Shown here piece after piece: positions 20,258-29,273 of a stretch of DNA of 37,770 nucleotides. The first letter of the stretch is position 1; each line of letters opens with the position of its first letter. Source of the DNA: Rickettsiales bacterium (GTDB lineage: Bacteria; Pseudomonadota; Alphaproteobacteria; Methylaequorales; Methylaequoraceae); NCBI GenBank assembly GCA_028407765.1, contig JAOOJU010000005.1, positions 1 to 37,770 on the forward strand, given 5' to 3'. A program made the position numbers and the translations under genes. The notes under the pieces were generated by a model that saw only the letters and a program-made list of their open reading frames with translations, was not told where the DNA came from and searched no databases.

Positions 20258-23012
20258 ATCAGTTAAATTTTTCTTGGATGGTAAAGTAGTAACTGCACAA
20301 AAAAATGAGTCAATATGGCAGGTTGCAAAAAAACACGGAAATATTTTACCTCATTTATGTTACTCAGATAAAACTGGATACAGAGCTGATGGTAATTGTA
20401 GAGCATGTATGGTTAGTATTGAGGGTGAAAGAGTCTTAGCAGCATCTTGCATAAGAAAACCATCAGAGGGCATGAAAGTCTCTACCCTAGACGAAAGATC
20501 AAAAAAATCAAGAGAAATGGTTTTAGAACTACTTGTTACCGACCAACCAAAAAAAAATAATTCTCATGATCCGAATTCACATTTTTGGAACATGGCAAAT
20601 AAAGTTAGTGTTGAAAAAAGTCGTTTTGATAAAAAGTGTGACTCTGAAGTACCTATCTCTGATGTTTCAAATAAAGCTATGTCAGTTAATCTTGATGCAT
20701 GTATTCACTGTAACTTATGTGTTAGAGCTTGCAGAGAAGTTCAAGTAAATGATGTAATTGGGATGGGTATGAGAGGTCACAGCTCAAAGGTTGTGTTTGA
20801 TTTTGATGATCCTATGGGAGATTCAACCTGTGTTAGTTGTGGAGAGTGTGTGCAAGCCTGTCCTACAGGTGCTTTAATGGAATCAAGTTTATTAGACGAA
20901 AACGGCAAACATAAAGGAGAACCTGACAGAGAAGTAGACTCATTATGTCCCTATTGTGGTGTAGGATGCCAATTAACGTTTAAAATAAAAGACGAAAAAA
21001 TTATTTCTGCAGTTGGGAGGGACGGTCCAGCTAACAATAATAGACTTTGTGTGAAAGGTAGGTTTGGTTTTGATTATATACATAATCCAGAGAGAATAAC
21101 TAAGCCTCTAATTAGAAAAGAAGGGATTAAAAAAGATCCAACTGAAAGAGTGAATCCCCTAGATCCATCTTCACATTTTCGTGAAGCTTCTTGGGAAGAA
21201 GCTCTGGATTTAGCTGCAAAAAAGTTGATTAAAATAAGAGATAATGTCCCAGGAAAGTCTCTTGCAGGCTTTGGTTGTGCAAAAGGATCAAACGAAGAAG
21301 CTTATTTATTTCAAAAATTAGTCAGAACTGGTTTTAATAACAATAATGTAGACCATTGTACTAGAATGTGTCATGCATCCTCCGTGGCTGCTTTAATGGA
21401 AGCTATCGGAACTGGAGCTGTAACAGCACCAGTTTCTGAAGTTAAAAATTCAGATGTTGCAATTATAATCGGAGCTAGACCTACGCAAAATCATCCTGTT
21501 GCTGCAACTTTTATAAAAAATGCTGTTAAGAAAGGCCTTAAGCTTATAGTTATGGATCCAAGAGAACAGGATCTATCAACTATTGCAACAAAAAACTTGC
21601 AATTTAAGCCAGGTACTGATGTTGCACTGCTTAATGCTATGCTTAATGTAATAATAGAAGAGAGTCTAGTTGATAGACAATACATTGAAAAACATACAGA
21701 AGGATATAAAGAAATTGTTAATCATGTGAAAGACTTCACCCCAGAGGAAATGGAAAATATATGTGGTATTTCGGCAAATGAGATAAGAGAAACAGCCAGA
21801 ATTTTTGCTGAAGCTAAATCTGCTATGATTTTTTGGGGGATGGGTATTTCTCAGCATATTCATGGTACTGATAATTCAAGGTGTCTCATTTCCATGGCTT
21901 TACTAACAGGAAATGTTGGAAGACCAGGAACTGGATTACACCCACTCAGGGGCCAAAATAATGTTCAAGGTGCCTCTGATGTTGGACTTATACCGATGGT
22001 TTTTCCAGATTATCTTCCGATTTCTGATTCAAATAATGTTAAATTCTTCGAACAATACTGGGAAACAAAACTTGACCCCAATCCAGGCTTAACTGTTGTT
22101 GAAATTGTTGAAGCAATGTACGAAAAGAAAATACAAGGCCTATATGTTATGGGAGAAAATCCTGCGATGTCTGATCCGAATGCCAGTCATGCTCGTGAAG
22201 CTTTGGCTAGACTTGATACATTAGTAGTTCAAGATATTTTTTTAACTGAAACCGCTTATTTGGCAGATATTGTTCTACCCGCCTCTGCATTTCCTGAAAA
22301 AACTGGAACATTTACTAATACCGATAGAAGAGTTCAATTAGCAAAAAAAGCTGTTAATCCTCCAGGAGATTCCAAACAGGACTGGTGGATTATTCAAGAA
22401 CTTGCAAAAAGATTTAATCTTAAATGGAACTACAATGGACCCGATGAAATTTATGATGAGTTAAGAAATTGTATGGATTCTATAAAAAATATAAGTTGGG
22501 AAAGGTTAGTTAATGAAGGAGCAGTTACTTATCCTTGTGATGCGGAGGATAAACCAGGAAATGAGGTAATTTTTGGTGAAGGCTTTCCGACGAAAAATAA
22601 AAAAGGTAAATTGGTTCCTGCAAAAATAATTTCTCCAGATGAAGTTCCAGATAAAGATTATCCATTTGTTCTTACAACTGGAAGACTACTTGAACATTGG
22701 CATACTGGCTCAATGACTATGAGAGCAACAATATTAAACTCCATTGAACCTGAACCTTATGTTCATGTTTCGAACAAGGATATGAAGAAAAATAACCTTT
22801 CTCAAAATGAAACCGTACAACTTTCAACCAGGAGAGGTAAGGTTGACGTTAAGGTGAGGATAGATCGAATGATACCAGAAGGAATGGTTTTCATGCCTTT
22901 TTGTTTTGAAAAAGCTCCAGTAAATCTACTAACTAATCAAGCATTAGATCCGGATGGAAAAATACCAGAACTAAAATATTGTGCAGCAAAAATAGACAAA
23001 GTTATTGTTTAA
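20250..23012 (+). CDS. NAD-dependent formate dehydrogenase alpha subunit (Mo/W-bis-PGD)
   Basis: N-terminal NuoG-like ferredoxin domain, CIHCNLCVRAC and CVSCGECVQAC clusters, CPYCGVGC, DHCTRMCHASSVAALMEAIGTGAVTAP with Cys as likely metal ligand. Confidence 0.95.
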   Translation: MDESVKFFLDGKVVTAQKNESIWQVAKKHGNILPHLCYSDKTGYRADGNCRACMVSIEGERVLAASCIRKPSEGMKVSTLDERSKKSREMVLELLVTDQPKKNNSHDPNSHFWNMANKVSVEKSRFDKKCDSEVPISDVSNKAMSVNLDACIHCNLCVRACREVQVNDVIGMGMRGHSSKVVFDFDDPMGDSTCVSCGECVQACPTGALMESSLLDENGKHKGEPDREVDSLCPYCGVGCQLTFKIKDEKIISAVGRDGPANNNRLCVKGRFGFDYIHNPERITKPLIRKEGIKKDPTERVNPLDPSSHFREASWEEALDLAAKKLIKIRDNVPGKSLAGFGCAKGSNEEAYLFQKLVRTGFNNNNVDHCTRMCHASSVAALMEAIGTGAVTAPVSEVKNSDVAIIIGARPTQNHPVAATFIKNAVKKGLKLIVMDPREQDLSTIATKNLQFKPGTDVALLNAMLNVIIEESLVDRQYIEKHTEGYKEIVNHVKDFTPEEMENICGISANEIRETARIFAEAKSAMIFWGMGISQHIHGTDNSRCLISMALLTGNVGRPGTGLHPLRGQNNVQGASDVGLIPMVFPDYLPISDSNNVKFFEQYWETKLDPNPGLTVVEIVEAMYEKKIQGLYVMGENPAMSDPNASHAREALARLDTLVVQDIFLTETAYLADIVLPASAFPEKTGTFTNTDRRVQLAKKAVNPPGDSKQDWWIIQELAKRFNLKWNYNGPDEIYDELRNCMDSIKNISWERLVNEGAVTYPCDAEDKPGNEVIFGEGFPTKNKKGKLVPAKIISPDEVPDKDYPFVLTTGRLLEHWHTGSMTMRATILNSIEPEPYVHVSNKDMKKNNLSQNETVQLSTRRGKVDVKVRIDRMIPEGMVFMPFCFEKAPVNLLTNQALDPDGKIPELKYCAAKIDKVIV

Positions 23013-23093
23013 TTAATTTAAAAACTTTAAATATCTTGTTCTTAAGATTCACGAATGTTTATCATAGGAACATTATAATTACATAAACAACAT

Positions 23094-24875
23094 CTAATCT
23101 TCAGAGTTCTCTAGCTCTCTTTTAGTCATATGATGCTTACTTGCAACAGGCCCGATTAGTAAGTTAGCTATAAAAGCAATTGCAAGCAGACCAGCCATTG
23201 CGAACATAGTAGTGTTATATAAGGTAGAAGAAGGGTCTATTGTACCCTCTGGAACAATTTGCATCAAATTTGTTATTGTCACTGTCTTCTGATTTATAAG
23301 CTCGGGCAAATTTTCCATTGAGGCACCATAACTCTCCAAAAACTTTTCTGGATCAGCCTTACTTGCCAATTCATTTATAGATTCTTCAACAGAACTTTGC
23401 CTTAACTTGGTTATTGCTAAAGGTCCTAAAACTCCCGCTGTAGCCCAAGCTGTTAATAATCTTCCATGAATTCCACCAACATATCTAGTCCCAAAAATAT
23501 CCGCAAGATATGCAGGTATAGTTGCAAATCCTCCTCCATACATTGTAAAAATAACCATTGATGCTGCATAGAACATTATTAAGTAAGTCACAGAAGGATT
23601 TATACTCATTGCTCTTGCACTGTATGGAATTGATAGATAAAGCAATATACCCAATGAAAAAAATAAAAAATAAGTTGTTTTTCGTCCAATTAAATCAGAC
23701 ATAGAAGCCCAAAAAATTCTTCCAATCATATTGAAAACACTTATCATTAAAACATAAGTCCCAGCAAAACTAGCTGTCACAATCATTGGTAATGTGGAGC
23801 CAAAAATTTCAATCATCATTGTTTTAGCAACTCCTATGACTCCAATTCCTGCTGTAACGTTAAAGCATAATACTATCCATAAAAAATAAAATTGTGGAGT
23901 TTTAAGTGCTTGATCTATATGAACATGGTTCTTTGTTATCAATCTTGTTTTAGCCGAGTCTTTTGGAGGAGTCCAACCTTCAGGAACCCAACCTTCCGGT
24001 GGAACTCTATATGAAAATGCAGCTACAGTCATAATGATAAAATATATAACTCCTAAAAATAGAAATGTCTGGGCAGCTCCACTTGAACCTGTTCCTACAA
24101 TATAAACTCCAGGTTCACCCGGAACTATCATTCTTGAAACTTCATTTGCAGCAACTACTACTACCTCAATCATTGATCCCGAAATTTCAGCAAATCTTCT
24201 TCCGCCTTCAGTAATTAAGTTAAGTGAGTCTACTGAACCTAAAAATTCCGGTACTTTATAAAACTTTTCTAGTAATTTATCTATAGTAAACTTAGCAATC
24301 ATAGCTCCTCCTCCAAAACCCATAATTGCCATCCCAGTAGCCATCCCTCTTCTGTCAGGGAACCATCTGATTAAAGTAGAAACTGGAGAGACATAACCTA
24401 AACCTAATCCGATACCACCTATTACACCGTAACCAAGATATAATAGATATAAACCTAATTGGAGTGTTATTTCATCAGAACTTACCATTGGTAATGAAAT
24501 ATTAATCTGGAAACCTAATTCTTGAAGGTATATTCCCAATGACCCAATCACAAAACCTCCACCCCAACAACATGCTGCAACAAATCCAACCATTCTAGGA
24601 CCTACTTTTTCCAGCCATTTACCTGCGTAAGCAGCAGCTAGACCCAAAGAAACTATTGCCACAGAAAAAATCCAAACAACTTGACTCAAACTCCAATCAT
24701 CACCAGATGACGCTGCAACTCCTAAAACTTTTACGAGTGCAGGGTTAAACATACTCCATGCATAAACTGAACCGATACATAGATGTATGGCAATTGATGC
24801 AGGGGGAACCAACCAACGATTAAATCCAGGTTTAGCAATAATATTTTTCTTTTTTAATCTATCTGCAAAGTTCAT
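23094..24875 (-). CDS. OFA-type (oxalate/formate antiporter-like) MFS transporter
   Basis: Polytopic; WSMFNPALVKVLG, IGGIGLGLGYVSPVSTLIRWFPDRRGMATGMAIMGFGGGAMI; located in the FDH gene cluster. Confidence 0.85.
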   Translation of the reverse strand: MNFADRLKKKNIIAKPGFNRWLVPPASIAIHLCIGSVYAWSMFNPALVKVLGVAASSGDDWSLSQVVWIFSVAIVSLGLAAAYAGKWLEKVGPRMVGFVAACCWGGGFVIGSLGIYLQELGFQINISLPMVSSDEITLQLGLYLLYLGYGVIGGIGLGLGYVSPVSTLIRWFPDRRGMATGMAIMGFGGGAMIAKFTIDKLLEKFYKVPEFLGSVDSLNLITEGGRRFAEISGSMIEVVVVAANEVSRMIVPGEPGVYIVGTGSSGAAQTFLFLGVIYFIIMTVAAFSYRVPPEGWVPEGWTPPKDSAKTRLITKNHVHIDQALKTPQFYFLWIVLCFNVTAGIGVIGVAKTMMIEIFGSTLPMIVTASFAGTYVLMISVFNMIGRIFWASMSDLIGRKTTYFLFFSLGILLYLSIPYSARAMSINPSVTYLIMFYAASMVIFTMYGGGFATIPAYLADIFGTRYVGGIHGRLLTAWATAGVLGPLAITKLRQSSVEESINELASKADPEKFLESYGASMENLPELINQKTVTITNLMQIVPEGTIDPSSTLYNTTMFAMAGLLAIAFIANLLIGPVASKHHMTKRELENSED

Positions 24876-25510
24876 ATTTTGTTTTCCCCCAGTGTTTTAA
24901 TTGAATGGTAAATTTTTTTAGCTTCAAACAAGTCATCTTCATTATTTATATTAAAAAATGGATCATAATCAATAAATGGAAAATTAACTACCTTCATTTT
25001 AATTTTTTTTGTAAAATCATCAATTTTTCTTACTTTCTTATCAATTGAATGTTTAAGCGGCTCCAGTAAATCTAAGCTCCATAAAGCAAAAACAGGGTGA
25101 ATTCTATTATTACTTTGAGCAACTATTACTTTTTCCTCTTGTAAGTTTAAAAAAAATTTTTCCACAATATTTAATGGAAAAAAAGGAGAATCTACAGGAA
25201 CTGTCATCAACCACTTATGTTGCATTTTATTATCTTTTAACCATGTCAAACCTGTGAGTAAACCGATTAATGGACCAAGATGTCCTTCGATACAATCATT
25301 TAAAATTTTTATTTCTTGAAATTCTTCTTTATCACTTATCCTATTCGAATTAATTGCAATTGAATCAACTTGAGGAGATAGCCTCTCAATTGATATTTGA
25401 AGCAATGATTTATTATCTATTTTTTTGAAAGTTTTATCATTAAAATTCATTCTACGTGATTTTCCACCCGCAAGAATTAATCCAGCTACTAATTTTTTAT
25501 TATTTTTCAA
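24872..25510 (-). CDS. mobA: Molybdenum cofactor guanylyltransferase MobA
   Basis: LAGLILAGGKSRRM-type motif (VAGLILAGGKSRRMN), MTVPVDSPFFP. Probable TTG start at 25510 overlapping fdhD end (ORF track start is 25561). Confidence 0.88.
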   Translation of the reverse strand: MKNNKKLVAGLILAGGKSRRMNFNDKTFKKIDNKSLLQISIERLSPQVDSIAINSNRISDKEEFQEIKILNDCIEGHLGPLIGLLTGLTWLKDNKMQHKWLMTVPVDSPFFPLNIVEKFFLNLQEEKVIVAQSNNRIHPVFALWSLDLLEPLKHSIDKKVRKIDDFTKKIKMKVVNFPFIDYDPFFNINNEDDLFEAKKIYHSIKTLGENKI

Positions 25511-26297
25511 TTCTTTGTTCTCCAGATAAAGCAATAAATTTTTTTCCTTTTGCTCTTCCAATTAAAGTAAGGTTAGCTTGCTTGGCTAATTCAACACCCC
25601 AGGCAGTAAAACCAGATCTAGAAATAATTATTGGTATTTTCATTTGAACAGATTTAATTACCATCTCACTTGTCAATCTACCTGTTGTGTAAAAAATTTT
25701 ATCGTTTGAAATTATATTGTGAAGAAACATATATCCAGCTATTTTATCAATTGCATTATGTCTTCCAACGTCTTCCATATAAATTATTGGTATATCTTTT
25801 TTACACAATACACATCCATGAATTGCTCCTGCTTTGAGATATAAGCTTGGTGTTAAATTAATCTTCTTTGATAATCCATATATCCATTCTATTTTTAATT
25901 TATGGGTGTCATCGAATTTGATATTATTGAAATTTTCCATAACATCGCCAAATACTGTTCCTTGGGCACAACCTGAAGTCAATGTTTTCTTTTTTAATTT
26001 ATTTTCAAAATTTGTCTTTCTTTCTGTTCTAACAACTACAGTGCTGGTATCATCATCAAAATCAACACCACTAATTATATCTTCCTTAACTAGCATATTT
26101 TGATTGAGTAAATATCCTACAGCTAAATACTCAGGGTAATCATTAATCGTCATCATTGTAACAATTTCTTGGCTGTTTAAATATAGTGTGAGTGGCCTTT
26201 CTTCAATAACATCAATTTCTTTTCTTTCTAGATTTTCATCATAACCTAAAATTTTACGAGTTAATGTCAGATTTCCTATGTTAGGTTTAATTTTCAT
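25500..26297 (-). CDS. fdhD: Formate dehydrogenase accessory sulfurtransferase FdhD
   Basis: ERPLTLYLN, TSGCAQGTVFGD, MEDVGRHNAIDKIAGY, TTGRLTSEMV. Confidence 0.94.
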   Translation of the reverse strand: MKIKPNIGNLTLTRKILGYDENLERKEIDVIEERPLTLYLNSQEIVTMMTINDYPEYLAVGYLLNQNMLVKEDIISGVDFDDDTSTVVVRTERKTNFENKLKKKTLTSGCAQGTVFGDVMENFNNIKFDDTHKLKIEWIYGLSKKINLTPSLYLKAGAIHGCVLCKKDIPIIYMEDVGRHNAIDKIAGYMFLHNIISNDKIFYTTGRLTSEMVIKSVQMKIPIIISRSGFTAWGVELAKQANLTLIGRAKGKKFIALSGEQRIEK

Positions 26298-26331
26298 TTT
26301 TCTAGTTTTATTTCTCTTTGATATTTAATAC

Positions 26332-26344
26332 TGATAGTATATCA
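26332..26344. promoter_or_regulatory. Perfect inverted repeat TGATA-gta-TATCA in the fdhD/moaA divergent intergenic region
   Basis: Read directly; centred between two divergent Moco-related genes; possible operator. Confidence 0.3.
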
Positions 26345-26365
26345 CTATAATTTTATAAAATTAAT

Positions 26366-27347
26366 ATGCTTGATTCATTTGGAAGAAAAATAGATTATAT
26401 GAGATTCTCAATCACAGACAGATGTGACTTGAGATGCAGATATTGCATGCCAAAAAATATGGTCTTTTCCGATAAAAGAGACCTACTAGATTTAAAAGAT
26501 TTAAAAAATTTAAGTCAATCTTTAGTGGAAATTGGTATTAAAAAAATAAGAATTACTGGAGGTGAACCCTTGGTAAGAAAAGATCTAATTCCCTTTATAG
26601 AGTATTTAAATTCTTTCTTAAAAAAAAATATCTTGAAAGAAGTTACAATTACAACGAATGGAACTCTTCTAGAAAAATATGCAAAAAAACTTCGTGAAAA
26701 CGGAATAAAAAGGATTAATGTATCAGTTGATAGCATTATACCTGAAAAATATGAGTTTATAACAAACGGTGGAAAACTTGAGAAAGTAATCTCTGGAATA
26801 ATTAAAGCAAGAGATTTAGGGATAAATATTAAGATTAATACCGTTTTAATAAAAAACTTCAACATTGATGAAATAATTTCTATATCAAATTGGTGTTCAA
26901 AACTATCTATGAATCTATCATTTATAGAAATAATGCCGATTGGTGATATGGAATATTCGAGAAAAGATCAGTATTTTCCTATTACTTCTGTTAAAGAAAT
27001 AATAAGAAATAATTTAGGTCTTAAACCTATAGATTTAAAAACAAACGGTCCCTCTAATTATTTTGAAACCGAGAAATTGAAGTCTATAATTGGCTTTATC
27101 AGCCCTATCAGTAATCATTTTTGTGAATCTTGCAATAGAATTAGAATAACGAGTAATGGTATTTTATATAGTTGTCTAGGTCATGAAGATTCCTTAGACC
27201 TAAAGCCATTTTTAAAAAAAGAATCACCCGAAGCACTGACTGAATCCATCAAAAAAAGCTATATATAACAAACCTGAAAAACATTTCTTTGATATTAACA
27301 ATTCTAAACCTGCAGTAGAAAGATATATGAATTTAACTGGAGGTTAA
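26366..27347 (+). CDS. moaA: GTP 3',8-cyclase MoaA, frameshifted near the C-terminus (frame 0 stops at 27268; +1 frame from 27258 gives AIYNKPEKHFFDINNSKPAVERYMNLTGG)
   Basis: CDLRCRYCMP radical-SAM motif, FCESCNRIRITSNGILYSC second cluster; C-terminal LTGG found in the +1 frame after an A7 run. Confidence 0.92.
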
Positions 27348-28123
27348 TGATGAAAAAATCAGAAAAAAAAATTGCTTTCGTGGCTTCTGAAAGTGATGAG
27401 GCTCAAAAATCACTATTAATATTAAAGAAAAAATATGACTTTGTCACACCAAATTCAGCAGACGTAATTATTGCTCTAGGTGGCGATGGTACAGTTTTAG
27501 AAACGCTACATACTTTTCTCAAAAAAAGACTTCCGATTTATGGCATGAATCGTGGTCATATTGGTTTTTTAATGAATGAATATTCTGAAGAAAATTTAAT
27601 CGATAGAATTAATTTAGCCAATGCTACAAAATTATTTCCCCTAAAAATTAAAAGTTATCTAATAAATGGAGAAGTTGAAGAGAGTATAGCATTTAATGAC
27701 GTATCACTTATTCGTGATACCAGACAAATAGCAAAAATTTCCATTGAAGTAAACGGCATTAAAAAAATTGATCAATTACTCTGTGACGGTTGTCTGATAT
27801 CAACTCCTGCGGGAAGTTCTGCCTATAATCTTTCATTAAGAGGTCCAGTTGTCCCTGTTGATGCACAACTTCTAGCTCTGACACCTATTAGTCCCTACAG
27901 ACCGAGGCGTTGGAGAGGCGCATTACTTCCAAATACTGTTAAAATAACTTTAACTGGAATAGAAGTTAATAAGAGACCACTCAGGGCAGAGGCAGATTTT
28001 TTTGAAGTTAAAGCAATTAAAAAGCTTGAAATTGAATTAGATAAAAGTCAATACATAAATCTACTTTTTGATAAGGGGCACGACCTTGAAGAGAGAATCA
28101 TTAATGAACAATTCATATACTAA
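27347..28123 (+). CDS. nadK: NAD kinase
   Basis: ALGGDGTVLETLH, NRGHIGFLMN, STPAGSSAYNLSLRGPVV. Confidence 0.95.
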   Translation: MMKKSEKKIAFVASESDEAQKSLLILKKKYDFVTPNSADVIIALGGDGTVLETLHTFLKKRLPIYGMNRGHIGFLMNEYSEENLIDRINLANATKLFPLKIKSYLINGEVEESIAFNDVSLIRDTRQIAKISIEVNGIKKIDQLLCDGCLISTPAGSSAYNLSLRGPVVPVDAQLLALTPISPYRPRRWRGALLPNTVKITLTGIEVNKRPLRAEADFFEVKAIKKLEIELDKSQYINLLFDKGHDLEERIINEQFIY

Positions 28124-28126
28124 ATT

Positions 28127-29269
28127 ATGAAAATAGAAAAATTAATAGCAAAGTTAATTAGTTATAAAACAATAAGTGAAAGTGAAAATATTTCATTATT
28201 AAATTTTATTACTGAATATCTTGATAGCTATAATGTTTCATCTAAAATAATTAATAAAACGAACAATAGAGCAAATTTGTATGCTCGCTTGGGACCGAAT
28301 GTATCAGGTGGAATTATGTTTTCAGGACATACTGATGTTGTTCCAGTTGAAGGTCAAAAATGGAATAGTGACCCTTTTAAATTAAAAAAAAGTGGAGATA
28401 GACTCTACGGTCGAGGCACTTCAGATATGAAAAGTTTTATTGCAATAGTTTTATCTCTAGTTCCTGAAATTGTTAAATTAAATCTTAAACGTCCCATTGA
28501 TTTTATGTTTTCTTTTGACGAAGAAATCGGGTGTGTTGGAATACAAAAAGCTATCCCATTTATTGAAAAAATAAAATATAAACCAGCTTCTTGTATTGTT
28601 GGAGAACCAACTGAAATGAAAGTAATAAATCAACATAAAGGAAAAAAAAATTTTTTAGTTATTTTTAATGGAATAGAATCCCACTCCTCACTGGTTGATA
28701 AAGGAGTAAATACTATTAATTATGCTGCAAAATTTATTTGCTTTCTTAAATCAATTGAAGAAGAGTTAAAGAAAAGTGAGAATTTAGATAAAAGCTTTAG
28801 TCCACCATATACATCTATAAATGTTGGAATTATTGATGGTGGTATTGCACTAAATATTATCCCTAAAGAGTGTAAAGTTGAATTTGAAATAAGAGACTTA
28901 CCAAATACAGATTCAAAAGAAATAATCACAAAGATCAAAAAATTTCTATTTTCTAATTTGGAAAAAGAAATGAAAAAAGAAAATAAAGCTTGCTCCATAA
29001 GTTTTCATGTCACCAATAATTTTCCCCCACTTAAAACTAATCAAACAGATTCTCTCATAAATTTATGCTTAAGATCTTTAAACTCTAATAACATTGGCTC
29101 AGTTAGTTTTGGAACTGAAGCAGGAGTTTTTGATAAAATTGGAATTGAAACTATTGTTTGTGGCCCAGGAAGCATAAATCAAGCTCATAAACCGGATGAA
29201 TATATCACCAAAAATCAAATTCAGAAATGTGAGGTATTTCTTAAAAAAATTATAAAAACTTTGTGCTGA
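28127..29269 (+). CDS. argE: M20 peptidase, acetylornithine deacetylase ArgE type
   Basis: SGHTDVVPVEGQKWNSDPF, GRGTSDMKSF, FDEEIGCVG, GEPTEMKVINQHKG. Confidence 0.88.
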   Translation: MKIEKLIAKLISYKTISESENISLLNFITEYLDSYNVSSKIINKTNNRANLYARLGPNVSGGIMFSGHTDVVPVEGQKWNSDPFKLKKSGDRLYGRGTSDMKSFIAIVLSLVPEIVKLNLKRPIDFMFSFDEEIGCVGIQKAIPFIEKIKYKPASCIVGEPTEMKVINQHKGKKNFLVIFNGIESHSSLVDKGVNTINYAAKFICFLKSIEEELKKSENLDKSFSPPYTSINVGIIDGGIALNIIPKECKVEFEIRDLPNTDSKEIITKIKKFLFSNLEKEMKKENKACSISFHVTNNFPPLKTNQTDSLINLCLRSLNSNNIGSVSFGTEAGVFDKIGIETIVCGPGSINQAHKPDEYITKNQIQKCEVFLKKIIKTLC

Positions 29270-29273
29270 CTTT

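Noticed and set aside
20250-23012. NuoG-like N-terminus suggesting a respiratory complex I gene
   Set aside because: CPYCGVGC plus CTRMCHASS and the full molybdopterin domains identify a formate dehydrogenase alpha subunit; no other nuo genes nearby.
23033-23074. Small inverted repeats (ATCTT/AAGAT, AATGTT/AACATT) between fdhA and the transporter as a bidirectional terminator
   Set aside because: Arms are only 5-6 AT-rich bp with no T-run; likely chance in this composition.
26515-26865. 116-aa minus ORF in moaA
   Set aside because: Antisense to the radical-SAM domain of moaA.
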